A stretch of DNA of 64,000 nucleotides from Chitinimonas sp. BJYL2. GTDB lineage: Bacteria > Pseudomonadota > Gammaproteobacteria > Burkholderiales > Chitinimonadaceae. The stretch is from positions 62,001 through 126,000 of the forward strand of contig NZ_JANZKW010000004.1 of assembly GCF_027257935.1 (NCBI RefSeq). The letters are read 5' to 3'. This document shows positions 48,368 through 56,238 of this stretch, piece after piece; position 1 is the first letter of the stretch, and every line of letters begins with the position of its first letter. Made by a program: the position numbers and the translations under genes. A model generated the notes under the pieces. The model was not told the origin of the DNA and did not search any database. It saw only the letters and a list, made by a program, of their open reading frames with translations.

Positions 48368-48970
48368 TCAGCCCAGCGCGAGGCGCACGCCAAACAGGAT
48401 GAACACCGCGCCCAGCAGCCGGTTCACCCACAGCGCATAGTGCGGTGCTTCATCAAGGTGGCGGATGATGAAACCGGCACCGGTAATCAGTAGCGCCTGG
48501 TAAAGACAATTGAGCGCGATGAACACCACGCCCAGGGTAACAAAGGCACCGGCACCCGAATCAGGCGTTACAAACTGGGGAAAGAAGGCCATGAAGAACA
48601 CAATGGCTTTGGGATTCAGCAAGGTAACAAACAAGCTGCGCCGGAACGGATCGCCGCCGCCGGGCGCGCTGATCGACAGGCCTTGCTCCTTGGCCCGCAG
48701 GCTCTGGATACCCAGCCAGACCAGATAGCCGCCACCGGCGTACTTGAGCATGGAGAAGGCAAACGGGTTCGCCGCCAGCAGCGTCGCTGCACCGATCGCC
48801 GCAGCAGCCATGAGGATCGCATCGCCTGTGCTCGTCCCCGCCAGCGCAGCAAAACCCGCCCGACGAGAAGCGGTCGCCGAGCCCAGAATGGCGAGGGTGC
48901 CGGGGCCGGGCGAGAGTATCAACAGAGTGGAAGCCAGCAGAAAGGCCGGAAAATCGACAATGCCGTTCAT
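48368..48970 (-). CDS. LysE-family amino acid exporter
   Basis: The 200-residue protein has six hydrophobic segments and the family motif LILSPGPGTLAILGSATASRRAGF near the N-terminus, then LLNPKAIVFFMAFFPQFV. The ATG at 48970 is chosen over a TTG two codons earlier. Proteins like this (RhtB/LeuE/YeaS branch) export homoserine, threonine, leucine or other neutral amino acids. Lying just upstream of metZ it could relieve homoserine or methionine excess, which is an inference. Confidence 0.85.
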   Translation of the reverse strand: MNGIVDFPAFLLASTLLILSPGPGTLAILGSATASRRAGFAALAGTSTGDAILMAAAAIGAATLLAANPFAFSMLKYAGGGYLVWLGIQSLRAKEQGLSISAPGGGDPFRRSLFVTLLNPKAIVFFMAFFPQFVTPDSGAGAFVTLGVVFIALNCLYQALLITGAGFIIRHLDEAPHYALWVNRLLGAVFILFGVRLALG

Positions 48971-49052
48971 GATCAAACCGATGCAGACAAGGCAGGGAGT
49001 TTAACAAAGCCCGGCACGACGGCGTCATGCCGATTGCTTAGGCACAGCATCG

Positions 49053-49143
49053 TAGGGTGCAATAGGGCCAGAGGCCGCAGTGCACCACTGCAAGCGCTGA
49101 TCACCTACCACACGGTGCAATGCGCGCTGCTTATTGCACCCTA
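49053..49143. repeat. REP-like inverted repeat pair
   Basis: TAGGGTGCAATA at 49053-49064 and its perfect complement TATTGCACCCTA at 49132-49143 are 67 bases apart in the 232-base gap between the LysE gene and the Rieske gene. Inside, GGTGCAAT near 49114 can also pair with ATTGCACC near 49133, so a nested hairpin exists. This looks like the intergenic palindromic (REP/BIME-type) elements that many proteobacteria carry in multiple copies; only one locus is visible here. Confidence 0.5.
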
Positions 49144-49155
49144 AGCATTACGCCT

Positions 49156-49188
49156 CAAAAAGAAAATGGCACCTCACGGTGCCATTTG
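49156..49188 (-). terminator. Intrinsic terminator of the Rieske oxygenase gene
   Basis: ATGGCACC pairs with GGTGCCAT across TCAC (49166-49185); on the minus strand the stem is followed by TTTTCTTTTTG. It begins 15 bases after the stop. Confidence 0.8.
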
Positions 49189-49202
49189 TCCTTGGGTTCA
49201 AC

Positions 49203-50330
49203 TCAGCCACGCATGGGCGGAATATGTGCCCCCATCTCCCGGCGCATGAACTCATGGAAGTGCAGCATGCCGTCTTCCATCGGGCTCTGGTAAGGGCCGA
49301 ATTCGTCGCGGCCCTCCTTGTAGAGCCGCTCGCGGCCTTCTTCCATGCGGCGGATGATTTCCATGTCTTCCACCGCCGTCTCCTGGTAGGCCTGCTGCTC
49401 GGCTGCCATGAACTCGGGCTCGAACAGCGCGACCTCCTCGGTGTAATAGAACTCGACGATATTCTTGTAGCGGCGCGGGCCTTCGGGCAGCAAGGTCGAG
49501 ATCACCAGCGTGTGCGGGTACCACTCCACCATCACATGCGGGTAATAGGTCAGCCAGATCGCGCCGTACTTGGGTACCTCACCACGGTTGAAAGCCAGCA
49601 CCTGCTTGTGCCACTCGTCGTAGGTCTTGGAGCCCGGCTTGGCCAACGCATTGTTGATGCCCACGGTCTGCACCGAGTGCCAGGCGCCGAACTCCCACTT
49701 CAGGTCGTCGCACGACACAAAGCGGCCCAGGCCGGGGTGGAACGGATCGACGTGGTAATCCTCCAGATAGACCTCGATAAAGGTCTTCCAGTTACCTTCG
49801 TAAGTATCCACCTGCACGTTGTGCAGCATGTAGTTGCTGAAGTCCAGATCACGGGCCACGCCCATGTCTTTCAGATCAGCCTCCACATCCCGGCCACCGG
49901 TACCCAGCTCGAACAGCATGCCCTGCCAGTTCTGCAAACCGGTATTGGGCAGGTTCAGACAGGGTTTGTCGGGGAAATGCGGTGCACCGATCAGCGTGCC
50001 GCGGTTATCGTAAGTCCAGCGGTGCAGCGGGCAGACGATATGGCTGTTGTTGCCGCGACCATCCAGCATGATGGCCTGACGATGCCGGCAGATGTTCGAC
50101 AGCAGCTGCACGCCCTGATCGGTGCGCTTGAGCATGCGGGCCTTGTCGTACATTTCGAGCACTTGATAATCGCCCACATTGGGCACCATCAGCTCGTGAC
50201 CCACGTATTTGGGGCCACGATCGAACAAGATTTCGCGTTCGAGCTTGTAGAAGTCTTCGTCGAAATAGACGGAGATGGGTAGTTGCGCGTTAGCTGCGCG
50301 CAGCAGTTGGTTGGATTCCAGCTTGGACAT
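49203..50330 (-). CDS. Rieske [2Fe-2S] aromatic-ring-hydroxylating-type oxygenase, alpha subunit
   Basis: The 375-residue protein (ATG 50330) has the Rieske cluster ligands CRHRQAIML (Cys81, His83) and CPLHRWTYD (Cys100, His103), followed by a catalytic domain with the mononuclear iron motif LEDYHVDPFHPG (Asp191, His193, His198). The overall shape fits a Rieske non-heme iron oxygenase of the choline/carnitine/phenylpropionate-type. The substrate cannot be told. It has no adjacent reductase, but fpr, a ferredoxin-NADP reductase, is two genes away. The gene is preceded by a GC-rich region that can fold into several hairpins. Confidence 0.85.
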   Translation of the reverse strand: MSKLESNQLLRAANAQLPISVYFDEDFYKLEREILFDRGPKYVGHELMVPNVGDYQVLEMYDKARMLKRTDQGVQLLSNICRHRQAIMLDGRGNNSHIVCPLHRWTYDNRGTLIGAPHFPDKPCLNLPNTGLQNWQGMLFELGTGGRDVEADLKDMGVARDLDFSNYMLHNVQVDTYEGNWKTFIEVYLEDYHVDPFHPGLGRFVSCDDLKWEFGAWHSVQTVGINNALAKPGSKTYDEWHKQVLAFNRGEVPKYGAIWLTYYPHVMVEWYPHTLVISTLLPEGPRRYKNIVEFYYTEEVALFEPEFMAAEQQAYQETAVEDMEIIRRMEEGRERLYKEGRDEFGPYQSPMEDGMLHFHEFMRREMGAHIPPMRG

Positions 50331-50437
50331 ATCCCACACCCCCAAGAGCCGGAGTTGGGCGCGATCCACCACTGGCAGAATCGACGTGCCCCAACACCCG
50401 AAGGTCTAAGAACGTCTTGCCTTGATGGATTACGAGT

Positions 50438-50518
50438 CGGTGCAGTGGAGAACCGCACCGGAGAGGGGCCGAAGACCCACCTCCCTAGCCTCATGGCCCT
50501 TTGGGGCAAGCACCAGGC
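50438..50518 (-). ncRNA. Candidate structured RNA leader upstream of the Rieske gene
   Basis: On the minus strand I see three consecutive hairpins: GCCC-CAAA-GGGC (50496-50507), closed by GCCT/AGGC arms further out (50488-50518); GGAG...CTCC (50460-50484) capped by a C(UUCG)G tetraloop, a hallmark of stable RNA; and CGGTGC...GCACCG (50438-50460). The element lies about 110-190 bases upstream of the Rieske ATG. It does not match any riboswitch class I could check by eye. The 50331-50672 gap also contains a small GCGCT/AGCGC hairpin near 50570; no gene is supported in it. Confidence 0.35.
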
Positions 50519-50672
50519 GCATCATTCGATGCCCTAATACCCGCGCCGGGCGAGGTGCCGCGGCGCTAAAAATGAGCGCGGATTTTGGCCCAAAGTTGCT
50601 GCACGGGCAAGGAGAATATGGAAAATCCATCGTGAAATGAGGGACATAGCCATGCCCCTTGTGACCACGCCG

Positions 50673-51449
50673 CTACTCGAATCGGGCCACTTCGCGCAGA
50701 TACTCGGGAGACTCACGCACGGCGGCGATGGTGTCCCATAGCTGCTTGCTCAGCTGGGGCGACTGCTGCACAAGCGCATCGCTAAGCATCAGGTAGTAAG
50801 GCTTGGTCTGGATGGGTGGTTCCATCCGCTCGATCTTGTGCTGCCAATCGGGGTTCTTCCGCAGCGCCGCATCGGCTGCCCCCGTCTGCAGTGCCACTAC
50901 CCCCAAACGTCCCGCCTCCAGCATCCGCAAGATTGGTTCCACGGATTTGGTGGAGTCCGACACCCCCAGGGACAGGCTGCGCAGGTAAGCCACGATCGAG
51001 AACCCTGACTGCGCCCCTACAGGACCATTAAGGCGGCTCAGACGAGTGCCATCCCAGCTCACCTGTGCGCCCTTCTTACGATAGAAGTGATAGGTCTCGC
51101 TCATCATGCGGCGCGCCGGATCGGGCTTGTTACCCAGCATCGGGTAATGCCCGAAGGCCATGCGTTCCTCTACAAAACTGGCCTTGAACGCGCCATCAAA
51201 CTGCCCCGCCTGCAGCATCGCCATGCAACGCTTCCAGGGTTGGCGCTCAATACGGATAGGGATACCGATCTGCCGTGACACCATGCTGAGCATGATCACG
51301 TTGAGGCCTCGGCCATCATCCAGCAGCCAGGGAAAGGCATCCTGATCTTCCGCGCAGAATGTCAGCCCTGCCGGCCGGGTCTCGGCCCATGCCGGCATCA
51401 GCAACAAGATCGCCACCAAGCCACCCATTCGCAAGCTACGGATCGTCAT
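50673..51449 (-). CDS. Family-3 periplasmic solute-binding protein
   Basis: The 258-residue product has a signal peptide (MTIRSLRMGGLVAILLLMPAWA, ending near residue 22), then FCAEDQDAFPWLLDDGRGLNV and the binding-lobe motifs of family-3 transport proteins, including QAGQFDGAFKASFVEERMAFG and NGPVGAQSGFSIVAYLRSL. Family similarity is weak compared with classical amino-acid binding proteins. No ABC permease or ATPase is near, as for the other solute-binding gene at 24146-24949. A GGGGG site precedes the ATG. It reads toward the Rieske gene's leader, 155 bases away. Confidence 0.7.
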   Translation of the reverse strand: MTIRSLRMGGLVAILLLMPAWAETRPAGLTFCAEDQDAFPWLLDDGRGLNVIMLSMVSRQIGIPIRIERQPWKRCMAMLQAGQFDGAFKASFVEERMAFGHYPMLGNKPDPARRMMSETYHFYRKKGAQVSWDGTRLSRLNGPVGAQSGFSIVAYLRSLSLGVSDSTKSVEPILRMLEAGRLGVVALQTGAADAALRKNPDWQHKIERMEPPIQTKPYYLMLSDALVQQSPQLSKQLWDTIAAVRESPEYLREVARFE

Positions 51450-51523
51450 TTACGCCCCCTTTGACTCGGGTTATAGGCGCATAACGTTCAGCCGGCAGGG
51501 ATATATCCTTGACCTGGGTCATG

Positions 51524-51550
51524 AAAAAGCCCGCGCTTGGCGGGCTTTTT
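51524..51550 (-). terminator. Intrinsic terminator of fpr
   Basis: AAAAAGCCCGC pairs with GCGGGCTTTTT across GCTTG. On the minus strand it ends in TTTTT and sits 23 bases after the fpr stop; symmetrical, so it could also work on the plus strand. Confidence 0.85.
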
Positions 51551-51572
51551 GCTCAGACGGCCAAGCAGCACA

Positions 51573-52349
51573 TTACTTCTCCACAAATGCCCGCTCGATT
51601 ACGTAGTCACCCGGTTCGCCAATTCGGGGCGATACCTTGAAACCACGGGCATCCAGCAGTGCGCAGGTATCCTTGAGCATGCTCGGACTGCCGCACAGCA
51701 TGGCGCGGTCGGTCTCGGGGTTCAAAGGCGGCAGGCCCAGGTCTTCGCACATCTTGCCGTTCTCGATCAGGTCGGTCAGGCGGCCCTGATTACGGAAGGT
51801 TTCGCGCGTCACGCTCGGGTAGTAGACCAACTTATCGCGGATCACCTCCCCAAAGAACTCGTTCTTGGGCAGCTCTTCCTGGATGTAATCGGCATAGGCC
51901 AGCTCGTTCACATAGCGCACACCGTGGAACAGGATCACCTTCTCGAAGTGCTCGTAGGTTTCCGGGTCCTTGATGATGGACATGAACGGCGCCAGACCGG
52001 TGCCGGTGCCGAACAGGAACAGGTTCTTGCCGGGCTTGAGATCGTGGATCACCAAGGTGCCCGTGGGCTTGCGGCTCACCAGCACTTCGTCGCCCACCTT
52101 CAGGTGTTGCAGCTTGCTGGTCAGTGGGCCGTTAGGCACCTTGATGCTGAAGAATTCGAGATGCTCTTCGTAATTGGCGCTGGCAATCGAGTAAGCGCGC
52201 ATGAGCGGCTTTTCACCCACCTGCAGGCCGATCATCACGAAATGGCCGTTCTCGAAACGCAGACCCGAGTCACGCGTGGTCGTAAAAGTGAACAGGGTGT
52301 CGTTCCAGTGATGGACACTCAGGACGCGTTCGGTGGAGATCGTGGACAT
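51573..52349 (-). CDS. fpr: Ferredoxin--NADP reductase
   Basis: FPR moves electrons between NADPH and ferredoxin or flavodoxin using FAD. The 258-residue protein has the FAD motif RAYSIASANYEEHLEFF, the phosphate loop LFLFGTGTGLAPFMSII for NADPH and MLCGSPSMLKDTCALLD near the C-terminus. It ends in VERAFVEK, typical for the bacterial subclass I enzyme. It could supply electrons to the Rieske oxygenase or support oxidative stress defence. It has a 191-base divergent gap to the DUF1456 gene. Confidence 0.96.
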   Translation of the reverse strand: MSTISTERVLSVHHWNDTLFTFTTTRDSGLRFENGHFVMIGLQVGEKPLMRAYSIASANYEEHLEFFSIKVPNGPLTSKLQHLKVGDEVLVSRKPTGTLVIHDLKPGKNLFLFGTGTGLAPFMSIIKDPETYEHFEKVILFHGVRYVNELAYADYIQEELPKNEFFGEVIRDKLVYYPSVTRETFRNQGRLTDLIENGKMCEDLGLPPLNPETDRAMLCGSPSMLKDTCALLDARGFKVSPRIGEPGDYVIERAFVEK

Positions 52350-52540
52350 GGCGCAATCTAGGGCTGCAATGAGAAGGATGGCGATTTTAGCAAAGTATTA
52401 GAACTTTCCTCCATGCATTCAGGCATTTGCACCCGCGCTTTTGGAATAAACCTTGATCCGCACCAAGCAATAATCTGCAGCTTGCAGCCGCGCATGAAAC
52501 AATACAGGCCTTACACGCATAGCCTGTCTGGTCCATCACC

Positions 52541-53008
52541 ATGATCAACAACGATATCCTGCGCAGCCTGCGCTACATGCTCGACATCAGCGACACGCGC
52601 ATTGCCGCGATCACCAAGCTCGCCAATTACGAGGTCGACAAGACTGCCGTGATTGCCTACCTCAAGAAAGACGAGGAAGAAGGTTATCTGGATTGCCCGG
52701 ACGAAATGCTCGCGCACTTTCTGGATGGCCTGATCGTGCACAAGCGCGGCCGCGACGAGAATCGCCCGCTTCAACCGGTGCAACTTCCGCTCTACAACAA
52801 TATGGTGCTCAAGAAGCTGCGCGTGGCCTTCGAACTCAAGGAGGAGGACATGCTGTCCATACTCGATAAAGCGGGCTTTGCCGTATCCAAGCCCGAACTC
52901 AGTGCCTTCTTCCGCAATCCCGACCACAAGAACTATCGTCGCTGTGGTGACCAGTTCATGCGCAATTTCCTCAAAGGGCTGACGCTGCGCATTCGCCCCG
53001 GTGCCTGA
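52541..53008 (+). CDS. DUF1456 family protein (YehS-like)
   Basis: The 155-residue protein consists of two related helical repeats, each starting with a MxNNDxLRxLRY/VLKKLRVAFEL-type pattern (about residues 1-70 and 85-150), which is the DUF1456 layout. Its function is unknown in the family; E. coli YehS is one member. It ends 20 bases before a bidirectional terminator shared with convergent gnd. It stands alone upstream, divergent from fpr. Confidence 0.85.
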   Translation: MINNDILRSLRYMLDISDTRIAAITKLANYEVDKTAVIAYLKKDEEEGYLDCPDEMLAHFLDGLIVHKRGRDENRPLQPVQLPLYNNMVLKKLRVAFELKEEDMLSILDKAGFAVSKPELSAFFRNPDHKNYRRCGDQFMRNFLKGLTLRIRPGA

Positions 53009-53027
53009 CCGACAAGGTCGCCAGACA

Positions 53028-53056
53028 AAAAGGCCGCCCTTTCCAGGCGGCCTTTT
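53028..53056. terminator. Bidirectional terminator between the DUF1456 gene and gnd
   Basis: AAAAGGCCGCC pairs with GGCGGCCTTTT across CTTTCCA. T-rich arms on both strands serve the two convergent genes. Confidence 0.85.
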
Positions 53057-53076
53057 CATGGGACGTTGCTACCGGC

Positions 53077-54489
53077 CTAGAACCACTGCGCGTGGAAGAT
53101 CCCCGGCTTGTCGGTGCGCTCGAACGTATGCGCACCAAAATAATCGCGCTGCGCCTGGATCAGGTTAGCCGGCAGGCGCTCGGCACGGTAGCTGTCGAAA
53201 TAGGCAATCGCCGAGGCAAAAGTCGGCACCGGGATGCCATCCATCACGGCGGTTGCCACCACTTCACGCAACGCCGTCTGATACTCGTTGGCAATCGCGG
53301 CAAAGTGCGGGTCCAGCAGCAGGTTCACCAGTTGCGGGTTGCTGGTGTAGGCATCGGTAATGTTCTGCAAGAAGCGCGAACGGATGATGCAGCCGGCACG
53401 GAAAATCTTGGCGATCTCGCCGTAGTTAAGGCTCCAGCCCATCTCTTCGGACTGCTTGCGCATCTGCTCAAAGCCCTGGGCATACGACACGATCTTTGAG
53501 AGGAACAAGGCACGGCGCACGGCTTCGATGAACGCCTTACGATCGGCAATCTGCACACGCGTTGCCGGGCCCTTGAGCACCTTGGCGGCTTCGACACGCT
53601 CAGCCTTCATGGCCGACACAAAACGTGCAAACACCGATTCGGTAATCAGCGGCAGCGGCACGCCCAAGTCGAGCGCGCTCTTGCTCGTCCACTTGCCCGT
53701 GCCCTTCTGGCCTGCCGAATCCAGAATCTTGTCGACCAGCTCCCCCTCGCCGCCCTGGTCATCCTTCTTGCCGAAGATGCTGGCAGTGATGTCGATCAGG
53801 AAGCTATCGAGCTCGCCCTTGTTCCACTCGCCGAATACTTCGGCCAGTTCGGCGTTGCTCAGATTCAGCACGCGCTTGAGGATGTCGTAGGCCTCGGCGA
53901 TCAGCTGCATATCGCCGTATTCGATGCCGTTGTGGACCATCTTCACATAGTGGCCGGCGCCATCAGGGCCGATATAGCCCACGCAGGGTTCGCCATCGGG
54001 CGCGCGCGCCGCAATCTCCCGCAGGATTGGCGCCACCAGCTCATACGCCTCGCGCTGGCCGCCGGGCATGATGGCCGGGCCTTTGAGCGCACCTTCTTCG
54101 CCACCCGATACACCAGTGCCTATGAAGTTGAAACCCAGCGCCGAGAGTTCGTGATTGCGGCGAATCGTATCGGTGTAAAGCGTATTGCCGCCGTCGATGA
54201 TGATGTCGCCCTTTTCCAGCAGCGCCTTGAGCTGCTCGATGGTCGCATCGGTCGGACTACCCGCCTGCACCATCAGCAGGATGCGACGCGGCTTTTCCAG
54301 CGAATCGACAAACGATTCCAGCGTGTGGAACGGCACCAAACGGCGACCGGGGTTCTCGGCCATCACTTCGTCGGTCTTGTCGGGCGAGCGGTTATAAATG
54401 GACACCGCGTGACCGCGACTCTCGATATTGAGCGCCAGATTGCGCCCCATGACGGCCATGCCGATCACGCCGATAGATTGCTTGGACAT
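53077..54489 (-). CDS. gnd: 6-phosphogluconate dehydrogenase, decarboxylating
   Basis: Gnd oxidatively decarboxylates 6-phosphogluconate to ribulose 5-phosphate with NADP in the pentose phosphate pathway. The 470-residue protein has [21 protein letters not shown] with the Rossmann motif, [21 protein letters not shown] and [26 protein letters not shown] with the catalytic Lys, and ends [26 protein letters not shown]. The start at 54489 fits the family length of about 470. NADPH from it may feed fpr and trxB, an indirect link. Confidence 0.97.
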   Translation of the reverse strand: MSKQSIGVIGMAVMGRNLALNIESRGHAVSIYNRSPDKTDEVMAENPGRRLVPFHTLESFVDSLEKPRRILLMVQAGSPTDATIEQLKALLEKGDIIIDGGNTLYTDTIRRNHELSALGFNFIGTGVSGGEEGALKGPAIMPGGQREAYELVAPILREIAARAPDGEPCVGYIGPDGAGHYVKMVHNGIEYGDMQLIAEAYDILKRVLNLSNAELAEVFGEWNKGELDSFLIDITASIFGKKDDQGGEGELVDKILDSAGQKGTGKWTSKSALDLGVPLPLITESVFARFVSAMKAERVEAAKVLKGPATRVQIADRKAFIEAVRRALFLSKIVSYAQGFEQMRKQSEEMGWSLNYGEIAKIFRAGCIIRSRFLQNITDAYTSNPQLVNLLLDPHFAAIANEYQTALREVVATAVMDGIPVPTFASAIAYFDSYRAERLPANLIQAQRDYFGAHTFERTDKPGIFHAQWF

Positions 54490-55060
54490 AGTCTCGATTC
54501 TGCTGGTAGCGGCCGGGTGCGCCGCGCTGGGTTCAGAACAGTTTGGTCGGGGCCTCTTGAGCCACGTGCCCTGATAGCTAAGCCATTGATTGAATGACCT
54601 GCCCCGGGCGTTTGGGCGCGCTTTTTACCAGCTTATGCCCGCTGTAGTCCAAATTAATGCACTACATACCTTGGCAACCTCGTACGCACCTGCGGGAACC
54701 ATAGTCAAAACCAGGCGGTAAATCACCGCCCATGCAGCGCCCCAAAGCAAAACAGCCCGCCGGAGTAACGGCGGGCTGTTTTGCAAGGCAGCCGGGATAT
54801 CGGCGACCAAGCACATGATCAACCCTGCAGGTGAACCTGCTGATTATCCAACAGCGATGTATTGATAGTTGCGGGTGGCACAACAACTACCACCTTGGCG
54901 GAAAATGCACATTCATTAGAAATCAGTAGCTTAGCAACCACTCCAGACAAAATCCTCTCTGGCACTCTTCGTGCAATTACAGGGCTCAAGCAGGTCGTAC
55001 CGCAGCGGTGATCACGCTGCTACCGACACCCCATTTGAACCATGCACGGACGATATCGCC
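54490..55060. other. 571-base region between gnd and exbB with an orphan terminator
   Basis: No gene is supported. A strong bidirectional terminator-like hairpin lies at 54749-54782 (AAAACAGCCCGCCG, loop GAGTAA, CGGCGGGCTGTTTT). A second hairpin, GGCGGT-AAATC-ACCGCC, lies at 54714-54730. At 54827-54840 is an inverted repeat GCAGGT-GA-ACCTGC that could be an operator. The stretch from about 54870 to 54980 is AT-rich and probably carries the exbB promoter. The two hairpins could be the end of a small RNA transcribed from either side; I could not find a clear promoter. Confidence 0.45.
54749..54782. terminator. Orphan intrinsic terminator
   Basis: A 14-bp perfect inverted repeat with a 6-base loop whose arms begin with AAAA and end with TTTT. 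No annotated gene ends next to it: gnd starts 260 bases away reading left, and exbB starts 279 bases away reading right. Confidence 0.75.
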
Positions 55061-55777
55061 ATGATTGATACCTCTCAGATTCCCGCAGTAGAAATAACCC
55101 TCTGGTCGCTCGTAGGGTTCTCCGTGGCCACCTGGCTGCTGATCTTCATCAAGGGCTGGCAGTTCGGGCAGCTCGGTCGGCAAAACAAGCGCTTCTCCAA
55201 GCAGTTCTGGGGCGCGGCCAATCTGCGCGAAGCAGCAAGCAGCGTGGAAGACCAGCAAGGGTCCTTGCAGCGCCTGGCGGCATTGGGTTTCAAAGCACTC
55301 AGCGAACCGAGCCACGGCGAGGATCTGGAACATTCGTGGGATAGACAGGAGCGGCTGGAGCGCTACCTGCGCCAGCAGATCCAGAAGGAATACCGCACGC
55401 TGGAAAGCGGCCTCACCCTGCTCGCCAGCATTGGGAGCACCGCCCCCTTCGTGGGCCTGTTCGGCACTGTGTGGGGGATCATTAACGCGATGACGGACAT
55501 CGGCCGCCTGGGTTCGGCGACGATCGATGTGGTGGCCGGCCCGATTGGCGAGGCGCTGATCGCAACAGGCATCGGCATTGCGGTCGCCGTCCCGGCCGTG
55601 CTGGCTTACAACTTCTTCGTGCGCCGCCTCAAGCTCATCTCGGCAGACCTCGACGACTTCGCCAGCGACTTCCTCAACCTCGCCCAGCGCAGCGGCTTCC
55701 GTTTGCCACAGCCCGCCGCACAAGCCGACAACAAGGTTGTAGGCCTCGCCCGATCGCCGCGTGAGGTGACCGCATAA
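55061..55777 (+). CDS. exbB: ExbB/TolQ/MotA-family proton-channel protein
   Basis: ExbB, with ExbD, turns proton motive force into movement of TonB to energise outer-membrane receptors. From ATG 55061 the product is 238 residues with three membrane segments: one near the start (IPAVEITLWSLVGFSVATWLLIFI) and two after the cytoplasmic loop. SIGSTAPFVGLFGTVWGIINAM and PIGEALIATGIGIAVAVPAVLAYNF are the family motifs. exbD follows with a one-base overlap (TAATG). No tonB lies nearby. There is no clear Fur box in the AT-rich leader. Confidence 0.93.
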   Translation: MIDTSQIPAVEITLWSLVGFSVATWLLIFIKGWQFGQLGRQNKRFSKQFWGAANLREAASSVEDQQGSLQRLAALGFKALSEPSHGEDLEHSWDRQERLERYLRQQIQKEYRTLESGLTLLASIGSTAPFVGLFGTVWGIINAMTDIGRLGSATIDVVAGPIGEALIATGIGIAVAVPAVLAYNFFVRRLKLISADLDDFASDFLNLAQRSGFRLPQPAAQADNKVVGLARSPREVTA

Positions 55778-56181
55778 TGGGCTTCTCCACACGACAAGAC
55801 AGCGGTGCGGTACTCAGCGAAATCAACATCACCCCGCTAGTGGATGTGATGCTGGTGTTGCTGGTCGCCTTCATGGTCACCGTGCCGGTCATGAACAATG
55901 CCATCAAGGTGGAGCTGCCCAAAACCGTGGCCAGCAACAAAGCCAGCGATGAAAAGCCGGTGGTGATCACGGTCGACAAGGACAAACGGGTTTATGTCGA
56001 CCAGGTGGATGTAGGCATCGAGGCCTTGCCCAAGCTGCTGCACGACTTGAAAGCTGCACGGCCCGAGCTGGGCGTACACCTGCAGGCTGACGAAACCGTA
56101 CCCTACGGCCCGGTCGCCAAGGTGATGGCCATCATCGAATCCACTGGCGTCAGCCGGGTGTCGGTACTCACCACACAGTAG
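55777..56181 (+). CDS. exbD: ExbD/TolR-family biopolymer transport protein
   Basis: ExbD is the peptidoglycan-linked partner of ExbB. The 134-residue protein has the short cytoplasmic start, then SEINITPLVDVMLVLLVAFMVT with the conserved proton-path Asp (residue about 25), and a small periplasmic domain (KDKRVYVDQVDVGIEALPKLL, DETVPYGPVAKVMAIIESTG). The start overlaps the exbB stop by one base, so translation is coupled. Named by analogy to ExbBD; TolQR use in envelope invagination is less likely without tolAB nearby. Confidence 0.93.
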   Translation: MGFSTRQDSGAVLSEINITPLVDVMLVLLVAFMVTVPVMNNAIKVELPKTVASNKASDEKPVVITVDKDKRVYVDQVDVGIEALPKLLHDLKAARPELGVHLQADETVPYGPVAKVMAIIESTGVSRVSVLTTQ

Positions 56182-56196
56182 TCCCACCCTACCCCA

Positions 56197-56224
56197 CGGC
56201 CCGGCCCTGCGCCGGGCCGCTTTG
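56197..56224 (+). terminator. Hairpin between exbD and the MFS gene
   Basis: CGGCCCGGC pairs with GCCGGGCCG across CCTGC (56197-56219), followed by CTTTG. The T-tract is short, so it may be only a partial terminator or a transcript-stabilising stem before the MFS gene. Confidence 0.5.
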
Positions 56225-56238
56225 TCATGGAGTTGCCG

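Noticed and set aside
50430-50520. Glycine riboswitch upstream of the Rieske gene
   Set aside because: Plus strand has GGAGAG and CCGAAG fragments that recall the glycine aptamer, but the rest of its core is missing and that strand does not lead into a gene.
54625-54886. Small minus-strand frames in the gnd-exbB gap
   Set aside because: They run straight through a perfect 14-bp terminator hairpin, lack ribosome-binding sites and have no recognisable family.
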